From Cyanobium sp. NIES-981 (GTDB lineage Bacteria; Cyanobacteriota; Cyanobacteriia; PCC-6307; Cyanobiaceae): a stretch of DNA of 64,000 nucleotides. The DNA lies in the NCBI GenBank assembly GCA_945896675.1, contig CAMDEM010000001.1, positions 62,001-126,000 on the forward strand, written 5' to 3'. Below, in pieces: positions 27,364-36,158 of the stretch (position 1 is its first letter; each line of letters opens with the position of its first letter). A program made the position numbers and the translations under genes. The notes beneath the pieces are model-generated. The model saw only the letters and a list, made by a program, of their open reading frames with translations, was not told the origin of the DNA and did no database searches.

Positions 27364-27969
27364 TTAGGACCCAGCTGCGAGGCGTTCAGCCCGCAGCCTT
27401 CGCCAACGGGCATAAAACTGAATCGAGCCCGCCATGAACACCACCAAGGCGGCAATAAACCAGGTGGCAGCGCTGGTGGGGAACTGGTTTTTGAACACCG
27501 CCAGCATCACCACAATCACCAACAACAGGGTGGGCAATTCGTTGAGGGCCCGCAGCTGCTTTGGACTCCATTGGCAGCTGCCCTGTTGGAGTTGGCCCAT
27601 CAAGCGGTAACAAAACCAGTGGTAAACGAGTAGGGCTCCCACAAACCCCAACTTCACCTGAAGCCAGCCCTGGTGGATCCAGGCCGGCTGAACGCTGAGC
27701 AATCCCGCCGCCATCGCAAGGGCAACCACCATCCCGGGGGTTGTGATGATGTTGGCGAGGCGCCGTTCCATCAGCCCGTACTGCGCCTGGAAAGGCACCT
27801 TCAGTGCCCCATCAAGCTCTTCGGCTTCGCGGTGATAGATGAACAGTCGAACCAGGTAAAAGAGGCCCGCGAACCAAACCACCACTCCCACAATGTGGAG
27901 CGTTTTAAACCAGAGATAAGCTTCAGGTGGCCAGGTCCAGGACAAGGAGCCCACAGCGAATAGGGTCAA
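27364..27969 (-). CDS. hemJ: Protoporphyrinogen IX oxidase HemJ
   Basis: The 201-residue product is a membrane protein with four to five hydrophobic helices. It matches HemJ: WFKTLHIVGVVVWFAGLFYL (about 20-39) carries the conserved His, then LMERRLANIITTPG, and a conserved Trp/Tyr-rich block around YHWFCYRLM. HemJ oxidises protoporphyrinogen IX in heme and chlorophyll synthesis in most cyanobacteria, replacing HemG/HemY. The TTG at 27969 is used as start; a GTG at 27954 is an alternative. It is followed by the PHP gene and lies 21 nt after a small secreted-protein gene. Confidence 0.92.
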   Translation of the reverse strand: MTLFAVGSLSWTWPPEAYLWFKTLHIVGVVVWFAGLFYLVRLFIYHREAEELDGALKVPFQAQYGLMERRLANIITTPGMVVALAMAAGLLSVQPAWIHQGWLQVKLGFVGALLVYHWFCYRLMGQLQQGSCQWSPKQLRALNELPTLLLVIVVMLAVFKNQFPTSAATWFIAALVVFMAGSIQFYARWRRLRAERLAAGS

Positions 27970-27990
27970 GGTAAGGCCAGATCGGTCCCT

Positions 27991-28281
27991 TCAGGACTCC
28001 ACCGCGATCCGGCAGGCCCGCTTTGCCAGGGCTGCCGCATAGCCCCGATCAACCAGGCCCTCGCGGGGACTGAGCACGCCGTCGCGGCAATCAACGAGCA
28101 GGCGCTCGTGCTGTCCCCGCTGGTCGGACACCCGCAATTTCAGTTGCCAAGGCAGCCGCTCACTGCGCTGGATCTGGTCTGCGCACACCAAACCAACGCA
28201 GAGTCCGGGTGAGGCAGCGCTTGGTTGAACGGCCCCAAGGAGCAGCCCAATGGCCAGCAGTAGGGCCCACAGCGTCTTCAA
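27991..28281 (-). CDS. Small secreted protein (96 aa), unknown
   Basis: The product starts [17 protein letters not shown] and has a Sec-type signal peptide with a likely cleavage after PSAA-S near residue 24. The mature part of about 72 residues holds four Cys (CVGLVC, VDCRDG, RACRI), which may form two disulfides in the periplasm. I recognise no family. It starts with TTG, overlapping the uvrC stop as TTGA, so it is translationally coupled to uvrC and should be cotranscribed with hemJ. Confidence 0.65.
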   Translation of the reverse strand: MKTLWALLLAIGLLLGAVQPSAASPGLCVGLVCADQIQRSERLPWQLKLRVSDQRGQHERLLVDCRDGVLSPREGLVDRGYAAALAKRACRIAVES

Positions 28282-30281
28282 ACGGCCACCTTCTGGTCCT
28301 GGACTTGATCTTGCTCTTGGACATCGAGCTCGCCGGGGTCCAAAGGACCGTCACTGGGGTGGAAGTAGGTCCAAACCTGTTGGGCCAGGGCAGGACCCAT
28401 GCCGGGTGCACCAGCGATCGCCTCAGGGGAGGCCAATTGGATGGCATCGATGGAGCGGAAGTGGGCCAGGAGGTCTTTGACCCGTTTGGGACCCAGGCCC
28501 TGGATGTCAGAGAGCCGCGAGCGTTTCATCCGTTCCCCCCGTTGTTGGCGATGGAAGCTGACGGCGAAGCGGTGGGCCTCATCGCGCAGTCGCCGGAGCA
28601 GTTGCACGCCGAGCTGCTCCGCCTCGCTGTCGAGGGGCTCCTTCATCCCCGGTAGGAACACCTCCTCCCGTTGCTTGGCGAGGGAGCACACCATCAGATC
28701 CTCGTGCAAATTCAACTCCCGAAGGGCTTCCATCACGGCGGAGAGTTGGCCCTTGCCCCCGTCGATCATCACCACATCGGGCCAGTCGTTGAGACCACCG
28801 AGGTGCAGGGCGGTGTTGGCTGATTGGCGCAGGGCCTGCAGATCCCCACCCTCAGCCTTGACCTGGGACCAGCGGCGGAATCGACGGCGCATGATTTCTG
28901 CCATGGCCATGAAGTCATCGGAATGGCCCGATCGGATCGTGCTGCTTTGAATCTTGTATTTGCGGTAGTGCTGCTTTGCCGGTAATCCATCAATAAAGAC
29001 CACCTGGGATGCCACCGCATCGCTGCCCTGGATGTGGCTGATGTCGAAGCCCTCGATGCGCCGGGGTGGGTGGGGAAGATCCAGCAATTGGGCCAGGTCT
29101 TCGGTGGCTAGCAACTGCTGCTCGGCCCCCCGCTGCGCCCGTTGCAACTCATAGGTGGCGTTGCGCTCCACCAGCTCGATCAGATCAGCTTTTTGGGCCC
29201 GTTGGGGCACGGCGATCTTGACCTTGCGGCCGCGGCGTTCCCCCAACCAGTCCTGAATCAAGGCCTGTTGGGGCAGGGCATGTTGGACCAGCAACTCGGG
29301 GGGTATTTCCACCGCATCCACCTGGCTGTAATGCTCTTCAATCACCCGCTGCAGAATGAAGCCATGGTTGGTGGGCTTGCCATCAAAAACCATGGCATCG
29401 GCGGTATAGCCGAGGCGGCCGACCAGTTTTCCGGCACGCATTTGAAACAGCTGCACCGCTGCTACACGCTCATCTGCAACCAGGGCAATCACGTCGCGGC
29501 TAACGGAGCTATCTCCAAGGCTCATCTTTTGACCGGCGGTGAGGGTATCAAGCCCTTGCAATTGATCCCGAACCCGGGCCGCCGATTCAAAATCCAGGCG
29601 CTCCGCATAGGTTTGCATCTGTTCGTCCAGCAGGTCGAGCAGCTCGTCATTGCGTCCTTGGAACACCATCGCCACCTTCCGCAGGGTTTGGTGGTAGTCG
29701 TCTGAGCTGATCTTTTGCTGACAGACCCCTGGGCAGCGGCTGATGTCGAAGTTGAGGCAGGTGCGATCCCGATAGAGCGGCTGGGGCCTTTGCCTCAGCG
29801 GGAAGACCCGTTTCACCAGGGCCAGGGTGCGCCGCAGGAGGCCCACATCCACGTAGGGGCCGTAAAAACGATCGAAGGGACTACGAAAGCGCCGCTGGCG
29901 GGTAATAAAGATTCGCGGATAGGCCTCGCTCCAAGTAATGCAGAGGTATGGGTATTTTTTGTCATCTTTGAGTAGGACGTTGAAATGGGGCTGGTTCTGC
30001 TTAATCAGATTCGATTCCAGGGCGAGGGCTTCTGCCTCGCTGTCGGTCACGATGAATTCGATCTCGCAGATCTGCCTCACCATCAGGGAGATGCGCGGGC
30101 TGTGATTTTGAGAATTCTGGAAGTAACTACGAACCCGGTTCCTGAGGGCCTTGGCTTTACCGATATAGAGAATGCGGTCGTTTTGATCGCGCATCAAATA
30201 ACAACCCGGCTCAGGGGGCACATCCTTGAGCCGAAGTTTGAGGCGATCGGGTTCTTGGACGAGGGGCAGGGAACCCGGCAT
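28278..30281 (-). CDS. uvrC: UvrABC system protein C
   Basis: The product (667 residues from ATG 30281) has the GIY-YIG nuclease domain at the start ([18 protein letters not shown], about 26-43), the UVR/helical region near residue 205-240 ([22 protein letters not shown]), an RNase H-like nuclease half ([17 protein letters not shown]) and a C-terminal helix-hairpin-helix pair ([13 protein letters not shown]). UvrC makes both incisions in nucleotide excision repair. The TTG at 30284 precedes ATG 30281; the ATG overlaps the flavin reductase stop (TGATG) and was chosen. It has a HIP1 site near its 3' end. Confidence 0.97.
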   Translation of the reverse strand: MPGSLPLVQEPDRLKLRLKDVPPEPGCYLMRDQNDRILYIGKAKALRNRVRSYFQNSQNHSPRISLMVRQICEIEFIVTDSEAEALALESNLIKQNQPHFNVLLKDDKKYPYLCITWSEAYPRIFITRQRRFRSPFDRFYGPYVDVGLLRRTLALVKRVFPLRQRPQPLYRDRTCLNFDISRCPGVCQQKISSDDYHQTLRKVAMVFQGRNDELLDLLDEQMQTYAERLDFESAARVRDQLQGLDTLTAGQKMSLGDSSVSRDVIALVADERVAAVQLFQMRAGKLVGRLGYTADAMVFDGKPTNHGFILQRVIEEHYSQVDAVEIPPELLVQHALPQQALIQDWLGERRGRKVKIAVPQRAQKADLIELVERNATYELQRAQRGAEQQLLATEDLAQLLDLPHPPRRIEGFDISHIQGSDAVASQVVFIDGLPAKQHYRKYKIQSSTIRSGHSDDFMAMAEIMRRRFRRWSQVKAEGGDLQALRQSANTALHLGGLNDWPDVVMIDGGKGQLSAVMEALRELNLHEDLMVCSLAKQREEVFLPGMKEPLDSEAEQLGVQLLRRLRDEAHRFAVSFHRQQRGERMKRSRLSDIQGLGPKRVKDLLAHFRSIDAIQLASPEAIAGAPGMGPALAQQVWTYFHPSDGPLDPGELDVQEQDQVQDQKVAV
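28415..28422. repeat. HIP1 octamer GCGATCGC
   Basis: This copy of the cyanobacterial HIP1 palindrome lies in the helix-hairpin-helix coding part of uvrC. Confidence 0.8.
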
Positions 30282-30775
30282 CAACCGCCGTATTGCCAGC
30301 CGGTGCCGCTGAGTTCCAGGGCGGCGCCATCACGGTGGAGGGTGGCGGTCTTCACCTCCCCCACAAACACGGTGTGATCGCCGTGGTCCACTTGGCCCAC
30401 AACCTCACATTCCACGCCGCCCAGGCCGTTGTCGAGGATTGGCAGGCCCAAGGGTCCCAATTGGAACGGAGCCGCATCAAAGCGGCCGCCCACCCCCTTT
30501 TGCGGCTTAAAGAACACGGCGGCCAGGTCCTTCTGATCAGCGGCCAAAACATTCAGGCTGAATTTGCCGGTGCGCTGGATCATGCCGTTGCTGGTGGAAT
30601 CGGCACGAACGGCCATGACCACCAGGGGTGGCTCAAAGGATCCCTGGGTCACCCAGCTGGCGGTGAAGCCATTGACGTCCTCTCCTTCGGTCACGCCACA
30701 GATGAAAACGCCATGGGGGATTTTGCGGAGCAGGGTCTTCTTGGCATCTGCATTCAGACCGGAAGGTGAAGCCAT
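30281..30775 (-). CDS. Flavin reductase-like FMN-binding protein
   Basis: The 164-residue product matches the flavin reductase-like domain: [20 protein letters not shown], then [30 protein letters not shown], and [10 protein letters not shown] with the conserved His. It has the length of the single-domain NADH:FMN oxidoreductases. The same domain ends cyanobacterial flavodiiron proteins, but no flavodiiron part is attached here. Substrate and partner are unknown. It is the first gene of a tightly overlapping run that includes uvrC and hemJ and diverges from coaD by 72 nt. Confidence 0.87.
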   Translation of the reverse strand: MASPSGLNADAKKTLLRKIPHGVFICGVTEGEDVNGFTASWVTQGSFEPPLVVMAVRADSTSNGMIQRTGKFSLNVLAADQKDLAAVFFKPQKGVGGRFDAAPFQLGPLGLPILDNGLGGVECEVVGQVDHGDHTVFVGEVKTATLHRDGAALELSGTGWQYGG

Positions 30776-30847
30776 GGCCCTGTTGAAATCTGACCCACTC
30801 TAGAAAGGCTCCGCCTGCCCATAGGGTGGCAAAAACAAGGTCGAACG

Positions 30848-31348
30848 ATGCGCGCCCTTTACCCGGGAAGCTTTGACCCCCTGACCCTGGGCCACCTGGA
30901 TCTGATTGAGCGCAGCGCCAGGCTCTTCGATGGCGTCATCGTGGCCGTTTTGCAGAATCCGAGCAAAAGTCCAGCGTTTTCCCTCGACCAAAGGCTTCAG
31001 CAAATCCGGCAGGCCACTGCCCATTTGGCAGGCCCCCAACTGGCAACCATCGAGGTGGGCAGTTTCGACGGACTCAGCGTGGATTACGCCCGGCAGTGCG
31101 GGGCAGAGGTGATTTTGCGCGGCCTGAGGGCCATGAGCGACTTTGAATTTGAACTCCAGATCGCCCACACCAACAAGAGTCTTGCCCCCCACGTGGAAAC
31201 CCTGTTCCTCGCCACGGCTGTGCACCACAGCTTTTTGAGCAGTTCGGTGGTGAAGGAGGTGGCCCGCTTTGGTGGCGACGTGCGTCACATGGTCCCTGCG
31301 GGAGTGGCAGACGACCTCTCCAGGCTTTTTAATCGGAACTCTCCCTAG
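30848..31348 (+). CDS. coaD: Phosphopantetheine adenylyltransferase
   Basis: The 166-residue product has the nucleotidyltransferase start [19 protein letters not shown] with the TLGH form of the HxGH motif, the [12 protein letters not shown] block for 4'-phosphopantetheine binding, and [15 protein letters not shown] near the C-terminus. CoaD makes dephospho-CoA from 4'-phosphopantetheine and ATP. The stop TAG lies in CCCTAGGG, and the DivIVA-like gene starts 7 nt later, so the two are probably cotranscribed. Confidence 0.96.
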   Translation: MRALYPGSFDPLTLGHLDLIERSARLFDGVIVAVLQNPSKSPAFSLDQRLQQIRQATAHLAGPQLATIEVGSFDGLSVDYARQCGAEVILRGLRAMSDFEFELQIAHTNKSLAPHVETLFLATAVHHSFLSSSVVKEVARFGGDVRHMVPAGVADDLSRLFNRNSP

Positions 31349-31355
31349 GGCAGTC

Positions 31356-32246
31356 ATGGCTGAGGCCACAATCACCGTGCTCAACCAGCTGGATCAGTTG
31401 GAGGAGGTGGTGCTGGAAGGCAGTCGCATCCCTTTCAGCGGTGGCCGTTTGGTGAATGAGCAGGACGCCATTGAGGTGATGGATGCCCTCAGGGACTGCT
31501 TGCCCGACCAGCTCCAGCTCGCTGTGGATCTGATCCGCCAACGGGAGGAGTACATCAACCAGGCCAAGAACCAGGCCGATGAGATCGTCGCCACCGCTAG
31601 GCGCGAACGGGACCAGCTGATCAGCAGTGCCTCGATCCGCCAGGAGGCCGAGCGCCAGGTGGCCGAACTGCGCGACCAAGCCCGGCTCCAATGCGAGCAG
31701 GTTTTAACCCAGGCCCGTCAGCAGGTTGCCAAAGCCGAGCAGGAGCAGCAAACCAGGTTGGCCCAGATGGAGCAGCAGTTCGCCCTGCGGCGCCAGCAAC
31801 TGGAGCAGGAGGCGGCCGACCGCAACCAACAGCTGGTGGCCCAGCACGAGCGGGCCCGGCAGCAAGCCATGGCCGAAGTCGACCAAATCCGCCAGGAGGG
31901 ATTGCGGCTGCAGCGGGATAGCCAGGCTGAGGCCGAGCGGCTCCACAACGATGCCCTGCAGTTCCGCCAACAAACCCAGCAACAATCCGATGCCCTGGTG
32001 GCGCGCAGCCGCCAGGAAGCCGCCACGATTAGTGAGGGTGCCAACCGCTATGCTGAGCAGGTGCTCGGTGAATTAGAGGGCAGGCTCCAGGAGATGGCCC
32101 AGGTGGTGCTGGGCGGCCGCCACGAATTGGTCCGCCTCCAGAACCCCGAGGCTGCCACCCAACGGCGCCCTTCCGATCCCAGGCAGGCTTCTAAACCCTC
32201 GAAGCGCAGTCGCCTAGCGAATGGCCTACGGGATCTGGCGGGCTGA
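31356..32246 (+). CDS. DivIVA-like (Cdv3-type) coiled-coil protein
   Basis: From ATG 31356 the product is 296 residues. The N-terminal part (about 1-60, LNQLDQLEEVVLEGSRIPFSG in part, then LVNEQDAIEVMDALRDCLP) resembles the cyanobacterial DivIVA homologue Cdv3. Residues about 65-255 form a long coiled coil rich in Gln, Arg, Glu and Ala. The last 35 residues are basic. Cdv3 proteins act in division-site placement with Min proteins. An ATP synthase b-like or generic coiled-coil protein is the alternative. The frame extends further upstream inside coaD but ATG 31356 is 7 nt after the coaD stop. Confidence 0.7.
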   Translation: MAEATITVLNQLDQLEEVVLEGSRIPFSGGRLVNEQDAIEVMDALRDCLPDQLQLAVDLIRQREEYINQAKNQADEIVATARRERDQLISSASIRQEAERQVAELRDQARLQCEQVLTQARQQVAKAEQEQQTRLAQMEQQFALRRQQLEQEAADRNQQLVAQHERARQQAMAEVDQIRQEGLRLQRDSQAEAERLHNDALQFRQQTQQQSDALVARSRQEAATISEGANRYAEQVLGELEGRLQEMAQVVLGGRHELVRLQNPEAATQRRPSDPRQASKPSKRSRLANGLRDLAG

Positions 32247-32271
32247 GGGCTTAGGGAGGCCCCTCTCAGCC
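32241..32271. terminator. GGCTGAG/CTCAGCC hairpin at convergent gene ends
   Basis: GGCTGAG (32241-32247) pairs with CTCAGCC (32265-32271) and includes the stop codons of the DivIVA-like gene (plus) and dacB (minus). No T run follows on either side. It could weakly end both transcripts. Confidence 0.35.
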
Positions 32272-33600
32272 CCCGGGACAGAGCTGCACCTTCATCACGG
32301 CCATCAGCACCTGGCCAATCGTTGTATTGGGGGAGCCAGCTCCATTGCTGATCGCACTCACAAACCTGGGCCCGTCAGGGGTATCAAGAACCCCACTGAT
32401 GGCCCGCACGCCAGTAATCGTGCCGGTTTTGCCATGGAACTGGCCTTCCAGCGGGGTGCTTTTGTACAAATTTCGCAGGGTTCCCCTTTGGCCCGCAATG
32501 GCCATTGATGCCACGTAATTACGGGCGTAGGGGTGTTGACTCATCCGTAACAGAAGGCTGGCAAGCAGCCGGCTCGAGACCCGGTTGTCCCGACCGAGCC
32601 CGCTGCCATCGGCCACATAGACCCCCTGCATGGGCAAACCCTGCTGGGCAAGCCAGAGCATGGTGCGTCGGCGGGCCTCCGCTAGGTCCCAGGTGCCGGC
32701 AGCTTGTCTCAACAGCACCTCGGTCGTGAAGTTGTGGCTTTCGCTGTTCGCCAAGCTCAACAGGTTGTGCATGGGAGCTGAGCTTTCCTCATGCAGCAAA
32801 ACAGCTGTAGAGGGCATGGCTTGGCGGGCTGACACCACGCTGAGTTGAACCCTGGTGCTGCCCTGCTTGGCAAGGGTTTTCAGCATCAAATTTTGCAACC
32901 GGGCCGGGGGATTCAGGACCGCATCATTGATGGCATTGCTGGTGATCGCCAAGCGGGTAATCGGGGCGCCATAGGCGGCGTAGCGATCATCGAGATGCCA
33001 GGCCTGGGGCCACCAGGTCTGGGCGGGTTCCTCCACCAGTTCCAGCTTCACCAGGGAAGGCAACCTTCCATTGCCATCCACCGCACCGGCACCACCACTG
33101 CCGAGGGCCAAGCGCGCGAACCGTTGCAGCTGGGGCAGGGCTAGATCGGGGTCGCCCTCACCGGTTAGGCGGTAGGTTCCATCCGTGAGCCGCCAAAGCT
33201 GGGTTTTGAGGCGGTAATCGGGGCCTAACTGATCCAGGGCAAAGGCGGTACTGATCAGCTTCTCATTGGATGCGGGCAGCCTGGATCGCTGGCCGTTGAG
33301 ATCGGCCAGCAGGCGGCCCTGGGGATCGGCAACGGTGATGCTCCAGACCGGGAGCTCGGACCCCACCGCCACCAAGAGGCGCTTCTGTAAGAGCGGACAG
33401 CTGACCTGCTCCTGGAGGAGGGGCAGGCCAAGGGGCGGTGGGGGAGCAGGCAGGGATGCCAGGGGTAACACCCTCTCCGGGGTTTGGGCACCAGCAGGCC
33501 CTGGCTGAACCAGGGCTGGAGCTGCCGCGAGAAGTACCGGAACACTTATCGCAAAGGGCACGGCCCTGGAGGCAAAGGGCAGGGCCCTGCGGTGGGTCAT
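32266..33600 (-). CDS. dacB: D-alanyl-D-alanine carboxypeptidase/endopeptidase (PBP4, S13 family)
   Basis: The 444-residue product has a signal peptide (about 1-40), then the S13 active-site motifs: Ser111-Asn-Glu-Lys114 (SxxK), Ser288-His-Asn290 (SxN) and Lys391-Thr-Gly393 (KTG). These place it in the PBP4/DacB family, which trims or cuts peptidoglycan peptides in the periplasm. The Ala/Pro-rich segment after the signal (about 28-62) is probably a linker. It starts 1 nt after the DUF4330 gene ends, so both are probably cotranslated, and it converges on the DivIVA-like gene. Confidence 0.93.
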   Translation of the reverse strand: MTHRRALPFASRAVPFAISVPVLLAAAPALVQPGPAGAQTPERVLPLASLPAPPPPLGLPLLQEQVSCPLLQKRLLVAVGSELPVWSITVADPQGRLLADLNGQRSRLPASNEKLISTAFALDQLGPDYRLKTQLWRLTDGTYRLTGEGDPDLALPQLQRFARLALGSGGAGAVDGNGRLPSLVKLELVEEPAQTWWPQAWHLDDRYAAYGAPITRLAITSNAINDAVLNPPARLQNLMLKTLAKQGSTRVQLSVVSARQAMPSTAVLLHEESSAPMHNLLSLANSESHNFTTEVLLRQAAGTWDLAEARRRTMLWLAQQGLPMQGVYVADGSGLGRDNRVSSRLLASLLLRMSQHPYARNYVASMAIAGQRGTLRNLYKSTPLEGQFHGKTGTITGVRAISGVLDTPDGPRFVSAISNGAGSPNTTIGQVLMAVMKVQLCPGG

Positions 33601-33601
33601 A

Positions 33602-34141
33602 TCAGCTGTTTTGAACCTTGAGGTTTGTGACGGTGCCCGTAATCCGGAAATTGTTGCCTTCGATCTCTACGGGGGTGCCGATTTTTAAATTCTGGTTGCC
33701 GAACACAACGCCGCCACCGCGTTTGCGGCCCTGGCCTTCGAGCACAAAACGGGCGTCCAGGGTTGCCAGGTATTTCTGGTTGGGGTCCACCGCTGAGACG
33801 ACTGTGCCATTGGGCTGCACCGCACTCAACAGCCTGGGCAGGGGGATCACCTGCTGGATCGCCACGGTGCCGTGGGGTTGGTTGCGGATCACAATCGCCA
33901 CCTTGCCCTCCTCCCGAGCTTGCTCAAGTAGGGCTGTGGGGTTGGCCACGGGAATGCCACGCACGTCGACGCTCACGATCACCGGCGTGAGGGCGCCGGT
34001 GGCCTTGGCGACGCTGGTGCTCAGCTTCGGACTCCAGATCACTCCCCCGGCGGCCAGGACCACTGCCAGGGCTGCCCCCAGGTCAACCAAGCCCCAGGAA
34101 CGACGGAGGCTTGGGGGCGCAGGGTTGCTCTCGGGAGCCAT
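33602..34141 (-). CDS. DUF4330 family membrane-anchored protein
   Basis: The 179-residue product has one hydrophobic segment near the start (about 18-37, LVDLGAALAVVLAAGGVIW) and a soluble, beta-rich remainder with VSVDVRGIPV, GKVAIVIRNQP and GTPVEIEGNNFRITGTV. This matches DUF4330, a family largely restricted to cyanobacteria and plant-like relatives, with no known function to me. It probably sits in the plasma or thylakoid membrane with the C-terminus outside the cytosol. Its gene ends 1 nt before dacB starts. Confidence 0.82.
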   Translation of the reverse strand: MAPESNPAPPSLRRSWGLVDLGAALAVVLAAGGVIWSPKLSTSVAKATGALTPVIVSVDVRGIPVANPTALLEQAREEGKVAIVIRNQPHGTVAIQQVIPLPRLLSAVQPNGTVVSAVDPNQKYLATLDARFVLEGQGRKRGGGVVFGNQNLKIGTPVEIEGNNFRITGTVTNLKVQNS

Positions 34142-34195
34142 GCAGGGAGGTGCGTTTCGCGCAGTTTACGGAGCTTGGCCAGGGGGCCCAAGCCC

Positions 34196-34900
34196 CTAAC
34201 TGCGCAGCCCTTCGATGAAGGCATCCACCATCTTTAAATTGCCACCCACACCCAGGCCATCTCCCCCGGCTAGGGCTAGGGCCTGCTGCTCCGCATCGGG
34301 CTTCTGATCAAAGCTTTCGACCAGCCGATAGCCATCGGTGTCCTGGCGGTAGAGCTCCCAGCTGCCCGGGAAGGCGCGCCGCAGGGCACTGCCATCCAGG
34401 GGAATCAGGCTGTAGGCCGCCTGCCATTGGGAGAGAAAACCCCGGCGACGCTGGCGGGCCACGCTGCCAATCCCCACCGCCGCATCTTCCAAGGCCCCAT
34501 TGATGACCACCATCGCACCAAGGTGCTGGCCGCACACCGACTCGAAATCCTCGTAGTCGGACTGGGACGGGCCAATCGCCAAGAGCACCCCCCGGCTAGG
34601 ACCATCCGATTGCACCCGCATGTGGCCGCGCAAATCAGAACAGAGGGGGGCCAGCTCTGGGGCATCCCGCTTGGCTAGGGCACAGGCCCCTGCATCGGGG
34701 AACAACACCTTCAGGGCCTGGTCGCCCATGGGACCTGCCGAGCCCAGCAACGCTTCACTGAAGCGCAACACCACTGGTAGCAAGCGCAAGCCTTCAAACC
34801 GCCAATCCACGGTCCAACGCCCCTTGGGTTCCGCCCCAAGCGCCGCAACCACCGCTGCTAGCGCCTGGGCCTCAGCCGCCCGTAAATCAGCTGGGAGCAT
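34196..34900 (-). CDS. DUF1995 family protein
   Basis: From ATG 34900 the product is 234 residues. It has the DUF1995 blocks KGRWTVDWRFEGLRLLPVVL, LKVLFPDAGACALA, GVLLAIGPSQSDYEDFE and GSWELYRQDTDGYRLVESF. DUF1995 occurs in cyanobacteria and chloroplasts; plant members are linked to plastid functions but the biochemical role is unsettled. A TTG directly before the ATG is ignored. It lies between the cysteine desulfurase gene (40 nt) and the DUF4330 gene (54 nt). Confidence 0.83.
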   Translation of the reverse strand: MLPADLRAAEAQALAAVVAALGAEPKGRWTVDWRFEGLRLLPVVLRFSEALLGSAGPMGDQALKVLFPDAGACALAKRDAPELAPLCSDLRGHMRVQSDGPSRGVLLAIGPSQSDYEDFESVCGQHLGAMVVINGALEDAAVGIGSVARQRRRGFLSQWQAAYSLIPLDGSALRRAFPGSWELYRQDTDGYRLVESFDQKPDAEQQALALAGGDGLGVGGNLKMVDAFIEGLRS

Positions 34901-34940
34901 CAACCCATCTCAGATCGACCGACCCTAGGCAGAGGCGGAT

Positions 34941-36158
34941 TCAGCCCACGGGCTCCCCGGCGATCACCCGCAGTTTCCCGCGCTCAATGGCCCCTGGCAC
35001 CCCTTCGAGTTCCTGAGCCGTGAGCCACGGACCGAGGCTGATCCGTAGGCCGCTGGCCGCTATGGGGTCTGGATAGCCCATGGCCTGCAGGATCGCGCTT
35101 GGTGCCATGCCCCAGGGATTGGCACCCCGGCCGCTGCTGCAGGCCGAACCACTGCTTACGGCGTAGCCCTGCTGCCAGATCGTCTGCACCAACCGCCGCC
35201 CAGAGATGGGTTTGCCCCCTGGCGCAGCCATCAACAGGCTGATGTGGTGAGGTAAGCGCCTTGGTCCCGTTGGATCCTGGGGATTTGGGCCGCTGAGCTC
35301 GACCCCTGGCAACACGAGCAGACGGTCCAGCAGGCCATCGCGGAGATCGGCCACCGGATCGCGACCCCCATGGGCCAAAAGACGCCCGTGGCACAGGTCC
35401 AAGGCCTGGGCCAATCCGGCCACCAGGGCCACCGGCTCGGTGCCCCCCCGGCGGCCGGATTCCTGCCCCCCCCCGCCAATGAAGGGCTTGAGCTTGAGAT
35501 CGGATCGCACCAGCAGGGCGCCGACCCCCCTTGGCCCCTGGAGTTTGTGGCCAGCCAGGCTCAACAGATCGATTGGAAGTTGGTTGAATTCCACCGGCTG
35601 ATGGCCCACCACCTGCACGGCATCCACGTGCAGAAGCACGCCAGCCTCCCGGCAGCGCCGGCCAATGGCCTCGATGGGCTGGAGGGTGCCCACCTCGCTT
35701 TGGCCCCAGATCAACGACAGCAATCGCGTTGGTGGTTTGAGCAGTGACTCCAAGGCCTCAAGGTCGACCGCTCCCAGGTGGTCCACGGGGCAACACTCCA
35801 CCTGCCATCCCCGCCGTTGCAACTGGGCGGCAGCAGCCACCGTGGCCGGATGTTCCACCGAAGAGATCACCAGGCGCCCGGGCGGCCCATCGGCTGCAAC
35901 CCCTAGTAGGGCCATATGGATCGACTCGGTGCCGCCCGAGGTCAGGATCACCTGGTTGGCGGTGCAGCCCAGGATTTCGGCAATCCGCTGGCGGGAGCGC
36001 TCAAGCCTCTCGGCGGCCGCCAATCCGAAGCCATGGAGGCTCGAGGGGTTGGCCCAGGCCTCGCCATGGACCGCGGCCATCACGTCCAGCACTTCAGGAG
36101 CTGGCGGTGTGGTGGCGCAGGAATCCAGATAGACCTGGGGGGTCAACGGCGCGCTCAC
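34941..36158 (-). CDS. Cysteine desulfurase (NifS/IscS-type)
   Basis: From GTG 36158 the product is 405 residues. The start overlaps the dapF stop as GTGA. It has the PLP motifs TSGGTESIHMAL, SSVEHPA, HVDAVQVVG, and the pyridoxal Lys205 in SLAGHKLQGPRGVG. The sulfur-accepting Cys340 lies in SSGSACSSG. It removes sulfur from cysteine for Fe-S cluster or tRNA thiolation. The usual NNEVGTIQP block reads WGQSEVGTLQP here, marking a cyanobacterial subgroup. Nothing else of an isc or suf operon is near. A longer frame to 36338 exists but runs inside dapF and has no family match. Confidence 0.9.
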   Translation of the reverse strand: MSAPLTPQVYLDSCATTPPAPEVLDVMAAVHGEAWANPSSLHGFGLAAAERLERSRQRIAEILGCTANQVILTSGGTESIHMALLGVAADGPPGRLVISSVEHPATVAAAAQLQRRGWQVECCPVDHLGAVDLEALESLLKPPTRLLSLIWGQSEVGTLQPIEAIGRRCREAGVLLHVDAVQVVGHQPVEFNQLPIDLLSLAGHKLQGPRGVGALLVRSDLKLKPFIGGGGQESGRRGGTEPVALVAGLAQALDLCHGRLLAHGGRDPVADLRDGLLDRLLVLPGVELSGPNPQDPTGPRRLPHHISLLMAAPGGKPISGRRLVQTIWQQGYAVSSGSACSSGRGANPWGMAPSAILQAMGYPDPIAASGLRISLGPWLTAQELEGVPGAIERGKLRVIAGEPVG

